64,000 nucleotides of DNA from positions 28,513,916 to 28,577,915 of the forward strand of contig NC_052489.1 of NCBI RefSeq assembly GCF_009730915.1. Reading direction: 5' to 3'. Shown here piece by piece: positions 24,323-35,159 of this stretch. A program made the translations under genes and the position numbers. Source of the stretch: Dioscorea cayenensis subsp. rotundata. Lineage: Eukaryota; Streptophyta; Magnoliopsida; Dioscoreales; Dioscoreaceae. The notes beneath the pieces are model-generated. The model worked only from the letters and a program-made list of their open reading frames with translations. It searched no databases and was not told the DNA's origin. Positions within the stretch are counted from its first letter, which is position 1. Each line of letters starts with the position of its first letter.

Positions 24323-25881
24323 ATGGCATCAATGGTGATTAATGAATTGAAACAACTTTCCACCATAGCTTTCCCCATGATCCTCACTAACCTCCTCCTC
24401 TACGGCCGCTCCGCCATCTCCATGCTCTTCATGGGCCAACTCAGGCAAGCTAGCCCTTGCCGGCGGCTCCCTCTCTATCGGCTTCGCCAACATCACCGGC
24501 TTCTCCATCCTCTCCGGCCTCTCTTCCGGTCTAGAACCCATTTCCTCTCAAGCTTACGGTGCTCGCCGCTGGCATCTTCTTGGCCTTGCTTTCCAACGCA
24601 CCGTCTCCATCCTCACCGCTGCCACTCTCACCATCTCTCTCCTTTGGTTCCATTCCGGCTACATCCTCCGTCTCTGCGGCCAAGACCCGGCCATCGCTGC
24701 AGTCTCCTCCTCCTACTTACTCTTCTCCATCCCCGTCCTCTTTCTCCAATCCTTCATCACTCCTATGAAGATCTATCTCCGTACTCAGAACATCACCGCA
24801 CCACTCACCATCGCCGCCGCCCTCGCCCTCGCCCTCCACGCACCCATAAACTTCATCCTCGTTCACCATCTCCGTCTCGGCGTGCGCGGTGTGGCTCTCG
24901 CCACTTTCTTCTCCGACGCCAACTTCCTCATCTTCATCATCATCTACCTCGCCATCACTGGTTTACACCGGAAGACATGGCCAGGTTGGTCTCTCTCCCA
25001 ATCCTTTACCGAATGGCGTCCCATCCTCAAACTCGCCGTCCCGAGTTGCATCTCCGTCTGTTTAGAATGGTGGTGGTACGAGCTCATGATAGTCTTCTCC
25101 GGCCTTCTCTCCAACGCACCGGACGCGGTGGCCGCCATGGGAATTCTCATCCAAACAACATCTCTGGTTTACATCTTCCCATCTGCTCTCAGTCTCGCTG
25201 TCTCAACACGAGTAGGCAACGAGCTCGGCGCCGGTCGGCCAGACAGGGCGAGAGCCGCAACAAAGGGTGGCGTTGTTACTCGCCGTGGCAACCGGCGCCG
25301 CAGCAGCTGGTTTCACTGTGTCAGCAAGGCATACTTGGGGACGAGCATTCACCGGAGATAATGCAGTTGTAGCACTGACAGCGGCAGCGTTGCCAGTGCT
25401 GGGACTGTGTGAGCTTGGCAACTGTCCTCAGACCACCGGTTGTGGTGCCCTGCGTGGCAGTGCACGGCCGGTATTAGGAGCTAACATAAACCTTGGAGCA
25501 TTCTACGGCGTGGGGATGCCGGTGGCGATGGTGCTGGGGTTTGTGATGGACATGGGGCTCGTAGGAATGTGGATGGGACTGGTGGCTGCACAAGGGACGT
25601 GCGCTTTCCTCATGTCTTATGTGTTAATGAGAACTGATTGGTGTTTGGAAGCAAAGAGAGCAAGAGAACTCATCTCCTCAGAGAATTGTGCTTGTGTTAT
25701 TGGAGAAGATGATGATGATAATGATGATGATGATGATGATGATGATGACAGTTGTAGTAGTATTAGTAGTAGTGGGAGTAGTGGTAGTAGTAGGACAAGT
25801 AGTTCATCAGTACTTACAGATAAAGGAAGGGAAGCAAGAGAGGAGACAGAGGCACTGATTTCAGTGAAGATTTTGGAGTAG
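24323..25881 (+). CDS. Single-exon MATE/DTX transporter with two 1-bp frameshifts
   Basis: The ATG at 24323 starts MASMVINELKQLSTIAFPMI and the stop is at 25879-25881. The reading uses three frames in turn: 24323 to about 24442, about 24444 to 25263, and about 25267 to the end. Dropping one base at each junction (CTCAGG near 24443, AAAGGG near 25265) gives 518 codons without a stop and restores MGQLGKLALAGG and ARAATKVALLLAV, both expected in MATE proteins. Family blocks include SSQAYGARRWHLLG, ITPMKIYLRTQNIT, CLEWWWYELM and STRVGNELGAGRP. The absence of introns and the high GC content resemble the DTX47-51 group, some members of which act in late-endosomal or Golgi-linked transport; this placement is an inference. 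The C-terminus is unusual: an Asp-rich then Ser-rich low-complexity tail encoded by GAT and AGT repeats (about 25705-25815). Confidence 0.85.
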
Positions 25882-26569
25882 GGAAGAAAGAAGGTAGGGG
25901 AGGTACTTCATGATGTGATATAATTTTTTTTGGGTTTTTATGGTTTTGGTTTGTCTGCTTCTCTTGCTTTTTAAGATGGGGTTCGATCTACTTGTGTGCA
26001 TGGAATGGAGTGGTGGTGTGTTACTGTCAAGGGATCCCCAGCTGCCTGCTGTATTTGGTTTTCATGCTTTGCTTCTTTTATTTGCTTGTTTTTATGCAGT
26101 GCAAGCCAACTTCAATTCATTTTCTGTAAATTCATATGGTTCATGGGCTTTATTTATTATTATTATTATTTTTTTTTTGTTTGACGCGTGTGTTTCTTTT
26201 GTGTTCATTTGACTTCTATGCAAATGATATATTTATATATATTGTATAAGCCCTCACAGGGGACACTTAACTCTCTAGGGATGTGCTCATAATTATTGTG
26301 CAACCCTTTGTGTTTTCTGTATTTTATTCCACACCTTGAGGATTTTTTTATCAGCTTTTTTCTATTGTACTCGGGTATCTATATGTTTAGTTATTTGTTT
26401 GTAGATTGTTTTTTTTTATTTAATCAATGTAGTTTATCCCTTTTATAAAAATATAAAAAAATTATAAAACATTAAAAATATGGACATGTCTATAAACATA
26501 ATTTTTTTTTGCCTGTTAACGAATTTTGTTTCTTTAATTTATTGTATGTTTGAACTTTAATTTTATTAT
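25882..26569. other. 3' region of the MATE gene and spacer
   Basis: Probable 3' UTR followed by T-rich non-coding DNA up to the poly-T that marks the end of the LINE insertion. Nothing else was recognised. Confidence 0.5.
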
Positions 26570-26915
26570 TATTATTTTTTTTTATAAAGTGGATAAACCA
26601 CAATTTATTAAAATCAAAAGAGTAGTACAGAACTGGAAAAACAAACCAAAAAGACTACAAGCAAGTAGTGCAACGGCAAAAAATGCCGAACAAAGTCCAA
26701 GCAACACAAGCAAAAACAAAGTCCACTAGAAGTGGAAGGAACCAAAAGAAGGAACAACTCCAAAGGGAAAAGAACACCCCGGAAGCAACCCAAGAACATT
26801 AGGGGTCAGCGATCTCTTCCCTCCTGGACTCAAGAAACTCCGGACTCCTCTTGATCGTATGAGAAGACTCTTCCGACCTTTTGCCTTTTTACGCTCGGGA
26901 GCTGCGAAACCCAAT

Positions 26916-27520
26916 TTAAAAAAACATATGAGAAACTTTAATGATCACAGATAAACAATTAATAAAACAATCATAAAAAATTCTCCTATTACGCTCGAGC
27001 AAAATATTCCAAATTAAGGCCCTAGATAAGGTATCCCAGGTTATCTTGTTGTCCCCACTGAGCTTGCTCCGCCATCGACCCAACAAGTCAATTAGGGATG
27101 ACGGGAGGTCGATTAGAGCAAAAATCTGCCTAAAGTGTTCCCAAATTTGAACTGCAAAAGGGCAGTGAATAAAAAGATGCTCCGTAGTTTCAATGTCTGT
27201 AAAGCAGAGCATGCAAGTAGCAGTAGGGAGTTTATTACATTTTCGCTTTGCCAGATTATCGAGGGTAAGAATTTTGTTATCCCAAGCTAGCCAAGTAAAT
27301 GCCTGCACCTTTCTCGGGCAAAACCCCTTCCAAATGATTTTGGACATATTACTTCTTACGCCTCCATCAATCAAAAAAAGATAGAAGGACTTGACCGAGA
27401 AAGTACCATTCGTAGTACGATTCCAACTTTTACGGTCCTTAGAATCACCAACGAGATTGATTAAAAGATTATCAATGTAAGGATCGATCTCCCTCAACAA
27501 ATTCATGAGGGTAGGTGCTA
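26916..27520 (-). pseudogene. LINE ORF2 C-terminus, reverse-transcriptase zinc-binding domain
   Basis: An open minus-strand frame of about 200 residues with the FSVKSFYLFL entry block, CPRKVQAFTWLAW, a CMLC...HLFIHC zinc-binding pattern and a stop at 26916. It lacks the upstream RT in its own orientation because that part is inverted, so it cannot make a functional ORF2 protein. Confidence 0.8.
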
Positions 27521-29100
27521 AGGCCCTGGGCCAGACGGTTTTCCTATTTTCTTTTTCCAAAAGTTCTGGCCTATAATTAAAAATGACTTAACTGCTCTCT
27601 GTCAAGATTTTTTTAATGGCTCTGCTAATCTGGAACGTATCAATTGGGCGAACATTGTTCTGATCCCTAAGGTCAAGTCCCCAGAATTTGCAACTGACTT
27701 TCGCCCTATTAGCCTCATCAACTCTTCTCTCAAAATCATCTCGAAAATTTTGGCCACCAGACTTAGCAAAGTAATTGATTCTCTTATTGAGTCAACACAA
27801 TCCGCCTTCATTGCAGGTAGATGCATTTTGGATAATATTGTAGCAGCTGGGGAGACTTTTTTTAGCCTTCAAAAAAGGAAGCTACCTTGCAATATTCTTA
27901 AAGTGGACTTTGCTAAAGCTTTCGATATGGTGGATTGGGACTTCCTTTTGGATCTTCTCAAAGCCAGGGGTTTTGGAGTTCGGTGGATTGGTTGGATTCA
28001 AAGCTTGTTATTTTCCTCCAAAGCCTTTATTCTGGTTAATGGCTCCGAGAATGGCTATGTTAGATACCAAAGAGGTCTTAGGCAAGGGGATCCCCTCTCA
28101 CCTCTATTGTTTTGTTCTGGTAGTCGATGTCCTAAGTACAATGTTCTCCAATGCCCTCTCATCGGGTATACTTTATGGAGTTCCCCTTGGCGACTTGGGT
28201 AAAATTTGTCACCTTCAATATGCTGATGATTTAATTATCTTAACTGCTGGAGGGGTGGAAGACCTGCGAATCATAAAACTCATTCTCTATTTGTTTGAAG
28301 GAATGTCTGGGCTTGCTATTAATTTCCACAAAACTTGCCTTTTTTCAACTCAAATTGGACTTCTTCCGGACCAGTCACTCTCGAGCACCTTAAACTGTTC
28401 TGCAAGATTACTTCCTCTGACCTACCTGGGTATCCCTATCTCAGGCAGGCGCCCCAATCACCAGGACTGGGAATGCCTTATCTCTAGGATTCGTTCAAGA
28501 TTGTTTTCTTGGAACTCTAGGATGCTGTCCCTCGGAGGTAGACTTACTCTATTGAACACTGTTCTCACCTCCATTCCCACTTATTGGATGTCCATTTACA
28601 AACTTCCCGCTTGGGTAGTTAAAGCTATTGATCGTATTCGCCGTGACTTCTTGTGGAAGGGACCTGATATTGACAAAGCCGGTTGTAGACTGGTCAATTG
28701 GAAACGTATTTGTAGACCTCGCGAATTTGGAGGTTGGGGTGTGCTAAACATCGTGGAATTTAATCTAGCCTTACTGGGTAAGTGGTGGTGGAAGATTATT
28801 ACTGATTCAAATTGGTGTGTTGCGAGTGTGACTAAATTCACATACTTCTACCAGCATCACCAACACTGGAACCTCTTCAATATTCAGTCTAAACCTAAAT
28901 CTTACTTTTGGGGAGGTATCTTAAACTGCCTACCAGCCTTTAGGAAATGTTTGACTCACATTATTCATGATGGTAAGTCCACTCTCTTCTGGCTAGATAG
29001 CTGGTTGGGAGGACGAGCCCCAATTGATTTGTGGCCAGATGTTTTTGCTGTATCTGCAACTCCTGAGGGGACTGTGAATGCAATCAATAATAAGATTTAA
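27520..29100 (+). pseudogene. LINE reverse transcriptase fragment
   Basis: The plus-strand frame contains the RT blocks PGPDGFP, DFRPISLINS, FAKAFDMVDW, LRQGDPLSPLLF and QYADDLIIL (catalytic YADD near 28217), then LTYLGIPISGRRP and WKRICRPREFGGWGVL. The frame shifts once near 28115, between SPLLF and VLVVDVL, where one extra T sits in a TTTT context. The APE endonuclease part is missing. The element is not autonomous. Confidence 0.85.
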
Positions 29101-29385
29101 ATAGTTAAGTTTAGCTAAAATTCTTAATAATATATCTTAGTTAAATCTAAATTTTTTTCATTGTCTTTATTTTTATTTATTTATTTTACTTTTCTCTTCT
29201 TGTTTTTATTCTTGTTTTTATTATTTTTTTGAAAAAAGTTGTAATATGTCTTTCTTTTTTTTAATATCATACGATATATTGGTGGTGAATTGACTCATAA
29301 GAGAATTAACAATAACTTTCATTTGATATTTCCATAGTCTAAAAAGTTTAAAAATAGAAAGCTTGGGCCTAGGTAAAAGTTTTTT

Positions 29386-29600
29386 AAAAGGTGGATAAAC
29401 CACATGCATTAGAAAGGAAAAAAAACAGAAACACCCCCAGGCAACCCAAACGTACAGACAAAACCACAAAAAACGAAAAAACAGTCTACTAGAGGTGGAT
29501 ACAAAATAGGTAGCCATAAACAAATGGCCAAACACACCCCTGGCCAAACAGCTGACCAGGAACAACAAAAAAACTCACTACCCCCTAGGTAAAAGTAAAA
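29386..29600 (-). mobile_element. Second LINE 3'-end fragment
   Basis: It shares GTGGATAAACCAC and the following A-rich, ACACCCC-containing layout with the 3' UTR of the LINE at 26.6 kb, in the same minus orientation. It is only about 200 bp long, consistent with a heavily 5'-truncated insertion. No coding part remains. Confidence 0.5.
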
Positions 29601-31488
29601 AAACAAAAAAACCTCTGTTTTATATATATGTTTGAATTATAAATCTTTCAATCTTAACTCTTACCAATAATTAAATATCAATAGTTAAATTTGGTTAAAA
29701 AAAGTCCAATACTCTTAATAAGCATGCATGTAGATGTCTTTGATACTTTCAGGGAGCCATTAACTAAGTGTTTTGAAAAAGTACAATATTTTGACTTGTT
29801 TATAAATGTTATTATATAAATACTCTTTTGTCCTTTTATCTTATATATATATATATATATATAAATAGAAGTAGTTTATATATATATATAATCACTTATA
29901 TTTTTCTTAATTTAAAAATTAAAAAGTTTCAAATGTAAAAATTTATTTTTTGAGCTATATTAAATCCATATCATTTAAAAAAAGTTGAACAAGATAACAA
30001 TCAAAATAAACTATTTTAAAACAAATTAATATAGCAGAACAAAAAATTTGGATTAGGGCTTGATGAGAAGATAATAAATAACAAGCTCTTAAGTGTTGAT
30101 AAAAAATTTCCTTAATCAAGGATTTTGTTTTTATTTTCTTTTCAATTCTCTTCTCTACTTTGATAGGCCAAGTGACTTTTTTTCTTTTGCACAAATGCTT
30201 CTGGCTTTGTCAGAGACATTGTATTAGAAAGAGTCCTAATAATTAATTAGGATTGTTAAATTAATTTAAAAAAACTCCTTAAATTTGGTATAAGTGAATC
30301 AGATGAATCAAACAAATGAATCTTGTTCAGAATTTTGAGATGCATGGGTAGCCCAAATTAAATATTGATTTAGAAGTTTAAATTGAAGAACCAATAGTTT
30401 ATTTTTTATTTTTTAAGAGAAGTTAGAGGGATTATCCAAAGATGAGGAATAGTGTGGCAAGTTCAAACCCATGCATATTGGGGAACCGAGGAACTATTAC
30501 TTTTGCTTTTGCTTTCAACAACACTTGAACTATGAGATTTTTTAAATGTTTCTCACCTTTTTTTCACAATGAGACTTTAGCACTAAATTATGAATCTTTA
30601 GTGAAGGACCAATAGTTTGACTAATATATATTTTATCATACAAGACAAGTGTTTGGTTGGGATTTTCCTTATGAACTTTAAATTTTTAATATTTAATAAT
30701 TCATATATATAATTTTTTTTGGTGCTTTTTTTTTAATCTTTTTACCCTTTTATATTTTTTTTAATAAAATTTATAATTTATCCATTCTCATAAAAAAAAT
30801 ATATATATATTACATAATTATTAGTTGTTATAGCATTTTACGTATTTCGCAAAGAGATCATTATCCATTTGATGATTATAGAATCAAATTGCTAAATATG
30901 GAGAATTAAGTACATAATTGTTAGTTGTTATAGCATTTGCGGGCGATATATTGAATAATCAACCTAGGATAATATATTCAGTTTCTTTTAAATATCAATA
31001 ATTATATATATAACGCGATCATTTTTATGTAAAAGAGTTAACCCCACACTTACCATTTTTCTTTTATATAAGTGGTTATATATAAAATATTTTTAAATTA
31101 TAATGTTAGAGAGCAACACTTGTAAATTATTTGTGTATTAAAGAAAAAACGCTTGACAAGTAACATCCTGTATTTACCCTGGTTTTCCTGCTTTGTGTTT
31201 CTATTTTGATTTTTCTTTTTTGTAATCACATGTTTTGTGTCCTTATTAGCGGTTTATCTATTCTTACAAAAAAATAAAAAAACACCTCACAAATGAAACA
31301 ACTAAGAAAAATAAAAACTCAAATAAAAAATTAAGGGAAAAAAAACTGAAGAACGGACTAAAGAAGAGAGGGGTTCACTGGTCTAATTGCTTTGAAAATA
31401 ATTATTCAGTTATTTGGATATGGCACGAAAACAAGGATGCTGTCCAATCGGATTGAGACGGGTGAGACAAAATTTGATGCCGGTTCAC
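29601..31488. other. AT-rich spacer
   Basis: No gene recognised. It contains (TA)n runs at about 29844-29862 and 29880-29890 and many A/T homopolymers. A short stretch (GTACATAATTGTTAGTTGTTATAGCATTT) occurs in two similar copies near 30810 and 30912. Confidence 0.45.
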
Positions 31489-31530
31489 TTAATTTGTACA
31501 AGCTCCTTCAAAGTGATCCATTAGACGTTC

Positions 31531-31774
31531 CTACTTAACCAATTCCAAGGCCTGCCAACACAGGGTGAAAACATGAATTGCCAGAAAACAAATACACACA
31601 TGCCTGAGCAATACAAACAGATACATTTTGTCAATATGAGGAGCATTTAAACCCAGTTTAATATTTTCATCAATCCAGCTTCATGTACATACCTCCATAA
31701 AATCATCCATCTCAACAATAACTGCATCTTCATCGACACTCAAAGAATCATCATTCCCTCGACAAGCCCCCTAG

Positions 31775-31805
<31 letters not shown>

Positions 31806-34198
31806 GCTTGTTGTAAAAAATAAAAATACAGAATAGAGGAATATGAAGCATGAATGTAATAGAGATGCATGATCAACTGGTGCAGCAAATGTGAGGGTTT
31901 CACAATCTTACAATGTTCTAAAAAGGGCACATAAGATGGTATGCTAAAATATTAATTATTTTATCGAATTAAAAAAACTACCACCTGGCGCATTGCTGCA
32001 AAATCCCAAGCAGTTTCACATAATCCACTCACGCACCAACCAGTGAAATATGGTGGGCATTGCTCAGCCACAGAAAGCAGAGACACGCTTTCATGCAGGT
32101 TAATTCCGCGTGTGACTACTCTGAGAACGCTGTGAGCAATAGAAAATTCCAACATAAATAACACCACTTAAATTGCTCAAGAAGTATTTAAATAGAGATT
32201 CACAAAGATCCATCTGAGGCAAGAGTTACAAACAAAGGACAATTAGGTACTCGAGGAAAGAATTGTTATTAGTTGGCATCACAAGTGAAGCATGCTATGT
32301 CACTTTGCCAGAGTTCATAATATACAAATTACAAACAGAAAGGAGTCAAATGAAATATGAACTGACCTTTCACGGAAAGATGCATCTGGATTTACACCAA
32401 CATATATCAGTTTGTCGAAACGGCCGGGACACAGAAATGCAGGGTCAATGAAATCTGGCATGTTGCTTGCTCCAATAATAAATATATCCTGGAAAAATGC
32501 CAACCGAAAAGAAAAAGTGATCAGACATTAAAATCCATAAATACACAATTGTAACAGGAAGTCAAATTACGCAGGGAACCTCAGTGGAGACATGTAAGGC
32601 ATCAATCTCTGCAAGCACCTGAAAGAAATACACAAGAGACGATAAGGAACACATACAAAACACAATATGATGTCTAACATTATATAATATATTACAGCAA
32701 ATAGGAAAAGCAACCAACCAAAAAGGGAGGAACAGTTACCTGAGTGAACACTTTATTCATCTCACAAGCCAGACCATCAGAATCTCCAGAGGCATTCCTA
32801 TCACTACGACGACGAGCAAGAAAATCAAGATAATCAAAGAAAATAACACAGGGGCGCAATGACCTAGCCTGCAGGAAGTGAAACAGATGTTAGCATATAA
32901 CTGAAACAAAAGGAAGACTATCAAATAGTTAAAATCAACACAGGAAGTATTACAGAAATTTATACCTTCTGAAAAATGGCACGGACATTTTTTTCTGATT
33001 CTCCAGAGACCCTATCAATCAATTCTGACCAGTTCACAGTAAGCAAATTCAATGAACACTCACCAGCTACAGCATTTGCCAACAATGTCTGCAAATCTCA
33101 TAGAGAGATAATGAGCAAAGAGAAAAAGAAGCAGCAGCAGCAGCAGCAGCAGCAGCTGCCTAAAAATTTTGTGCATGACACTGACCTTCCCTGTTCCAGG
33201 AGGACCATAGAGAAGAACACCTGAGCGTTTCTGCAACCCAGTTGAAAACTGATCCTTGTGGAGGAGAGGCAACTGCAGTAACAGTTTGAATAATATAAAC
33301 ATAATACAGGAAGATAAGGAAGATAAACACAGAAGTCCAACCTCTTTTCTTTCTTTCTTTTGTTATTATTATTATTATTATTATTATTTTACAACGTAAA
33401 CAAACTACCACAAATACACAATACCACAACATACACGTACATTGGAAGGAAATCAAATCATGTGTCTTTTCCAAGATGCTATTGCTACCATGATAAATCT
33501 AACCTTCTGTTATGGCTAAATAATTGCAATGATTAATTGCTCAAATAAATAATCGATGCCCAAAATATAATAATAAATAAAATAAAATAAAATAATCTAT
33601 AAGCGAGTTCTGATTTATTATTTGAGAGCATGCACAAAGAACTTAGCATAATACAGATTGTGCCTCACAAGCTGACTGGTCTTGCTAATGAAATTGCTGA
33701 CCTACAAGTCCTTGTGATTTAAAAATGAATTGATATTCAGAAAAAGAAAAAGAAAAACTTCATGAAATAAATAAAAATAATGGTCTTACTTGGATTGCCT
33801 CTAAAAGTGCTTTCTTGACATCCTCAAGTCCACCAACATCTTCCCATTTTACATCAGGCACCTAATTAAAGAACCATATATAGCATTACAGTAAGTTAAT
33901 ATCACATCTTTAAAAGAACACTAAATATGCATGAAAAAAAATCATCAACAAAATAAATTATCACGATTTCACCCAACCAAACAAAATTCAAGAAAATATG
34001 AGGAAGCCAACCGATTACCAGAGACTCAGATGTTACTGTCAATTTCATCAGCTTGGAAACAGTATTGCCGACCAAGAAGGAATCCGAGACATCATCAGCT
34101 TTTACAGGCTCTTCTAAGTCGTAATCCGCCGATGCCCTAACCCCAGACCCTTCAGGTAATACCCCGGATTTGGCGGCGTTGGGGAGGGAATCGATCAT
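31531..34198 (-). CDS. Miniature PEX6-like AAA protein lacking the first AAA domain; probably non-functional
   Basis: The minus-strand exons are 34019..34198, 33790..33861, 33186..33272, 32966..33088, 32740..32868, 32580..32618, 32367..32488, 31985..32129, 31693..31770 and 31531..31551. All are in phase and encode about 331 residues. Exon 1 ([12 protein letters not shown] ... [11 protein letters not shown]) resembles the PEX6 N-terminal start. It splices straight to [20 protein letters not shown], the entry of the second AAA domain, so roughly 600 residues (N domains and D1) are missing. Walker A is intact (GPPGTGK). Walker B reads [10 protein letters not shown], replacing the catalytic Glu by Tyr. 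The second region of homology reads [18 protein letters not shown], where Arg is expected at Met and Cys. The frame ends at a TAG where PEX6 has Tyr; family-like residues continue to a TAA at 31489. PEX6 with PEX1 recycles PEX5 at peroxisomes; this product should not hydrolyse ATP normally. Confidence 0.75.
33132..33155. repeat. (CAG)8 trinucleotide repeat in a PEX6-like intron
   Basis: Eight CAG units (CTG on the transcribed strand) inside a 97-bp intron (33089-33185). The repeat lies between the Walker A exon and the following exon and occupies about a quarter of the intron. Confidence 0.9.
33361..33389. repeat. (ATT)n microsatellite in a PEX6-like intron
   Basis: An uninterrupted trinucleotide run within the intron between the exons at 33186-33272 and 33790-33861. 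Confidence 0.85.
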
Positions 34199-34272
34199 GA
34201 TGCAGTTGGAGTAGAGGTGCTGGTTCCGCCAAGTTAAGATGGAAAAAAACCAACCCTCCACCTTAACCCTTA

Positions 34273-34298
34273 CCCCAACCCCAACCCCAACCCCAACC
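34273..34298 (-). repeat. G-rich (GGGGTT)n-like tract in the 5' leader of the PEX6-like gene
   Basis: The plus strand reads repeated CCCCAA; the minus (transcribed-sense) strand therefore carries at least four G4 runs separated by TT, 75-100 nt upstream of the start codon. The pattern can form a G-quadruplex in DNA or RNA and looks like a short telomere-type repeat. Confidence 0.8.
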
Positions 34299-34363
34299 GA
34301 GGGCGAACAGAAAGCTACCCAAAGGCAAAAACCTGCTCTATTTATAGCGCTGAAATTAATCAT

Positions 34364-35159
34364 ATATATTTATATATATATATATTATATCCAATAAATT
34401 AAATTTTAAAATAAACACCAGAGAAATTTATTGTAAATATTAAATAAACTCCAAATCTCACGGATTTAAAATTGTTCTCGTAATATGAGTCAAATTATAA
34501 AAAAAAAATGCCTATTAATAAATTAGTATGAAATTTTTGCTAATTATGTTTTTTTTAAGTACTATCCGAGTTATATATGTGCGATACACTGAAGAGAGAG
34601 GTTACACCACAAGATTTTTATAATATTATTCCCATTTATGATTTTAGTAATAGTAATTAATTTCTAACTATTTTTTATAATTTAATATCTCCCAAAAATC
34701 TCACAATTTAAACCTTGAACATGTACATCATATCTTGTTAATGTTAATTTAATTGATAAAATCAACTTTTTTTTTTTAATCTGTGCTTTAAAAAAGTCAT
34801 TTAAAATTAACAATTTTAAAATTTAAATCAACTAAATGTTATAAAAACTGAAAAAACTTAAAGCATATCTAATTGTTATAGTATCATGGCCTCATCAATC
34901 CATTAATTTTTACCCATTAAACTACTCCTATAGTAATAGAATAATAATATTTGTACATAATAGATTTACAAAAAAAACTTTCCCAAATGACATGGATGCC
35001 AATCCATATCAACATCTATGTTGTTTAAAAAAAAATTTAGTTTTTTATTATCTAAATCCTAAATCTAAACATTTGATTGTATAAACTAAAAACTTCCTCC
35101 TTAAACCCCTAAATCTTAAATTGTGAATCGCAAATGCTTTACAATGGTTTGCAATTTAC
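34364..35159. other. AT-rich spacer
   Basis: Nothing recognised apart from A/T homopolymers and a short TA run near 34370. Confidence 0.45.

Larger units (their letters stand above)
26570..29100 (-). mobile_element. 5'-truncated LINE (L1-type) with internal inversion
   Basis: Two halves of one LINE ORF2 lie head to head. Minus-strand sequence 27520-26916 encodes the C-terminal zinc-binding region (WKGFCPRKVQAFTWLAW, CMLC, EHLFIHC). It is followed by a 3' UTR ending GTGGTTTATCCAC and a poly(A) seen as T on the plus strand at about 26570-26583. Plus-strand sequence from about 27520 to 29100 encodes the reverse transcriptase upstream of that region. The end of the plus-strand half is what should directly precede the minus-strand half in an intact element. 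This is the layout produced by twin priming, known from L1 insertions. The endonuclease domain is absent. No target-site duplication could be identified with confidence. Confidence 0.8.

Noticed and set aside
24308-25372. 354-residue His/Arg/Pro-rich protein in the MATE locus
   Set aside because: After residue 45 this is the out-of-frame translation of the GC-rich MATE coding sequence following the first frameshift.
33098-33340. Cys-rich or Leu-rich peptide over the CAG repeat
   Set aside because: It is the intronic (CTG)8 read through in other frames; the repeat lies inside a 97-bp intron with good splice sites.
34019-34363. Longer N-terminus for the PEX6-like protein starting near 34363
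   Set aside because: The extra residues are translated from the G-rich leader and AT-rich sequence and give Gly-Val repeats without family similarity; the ATG at 34198 matches a PEX6-like start.
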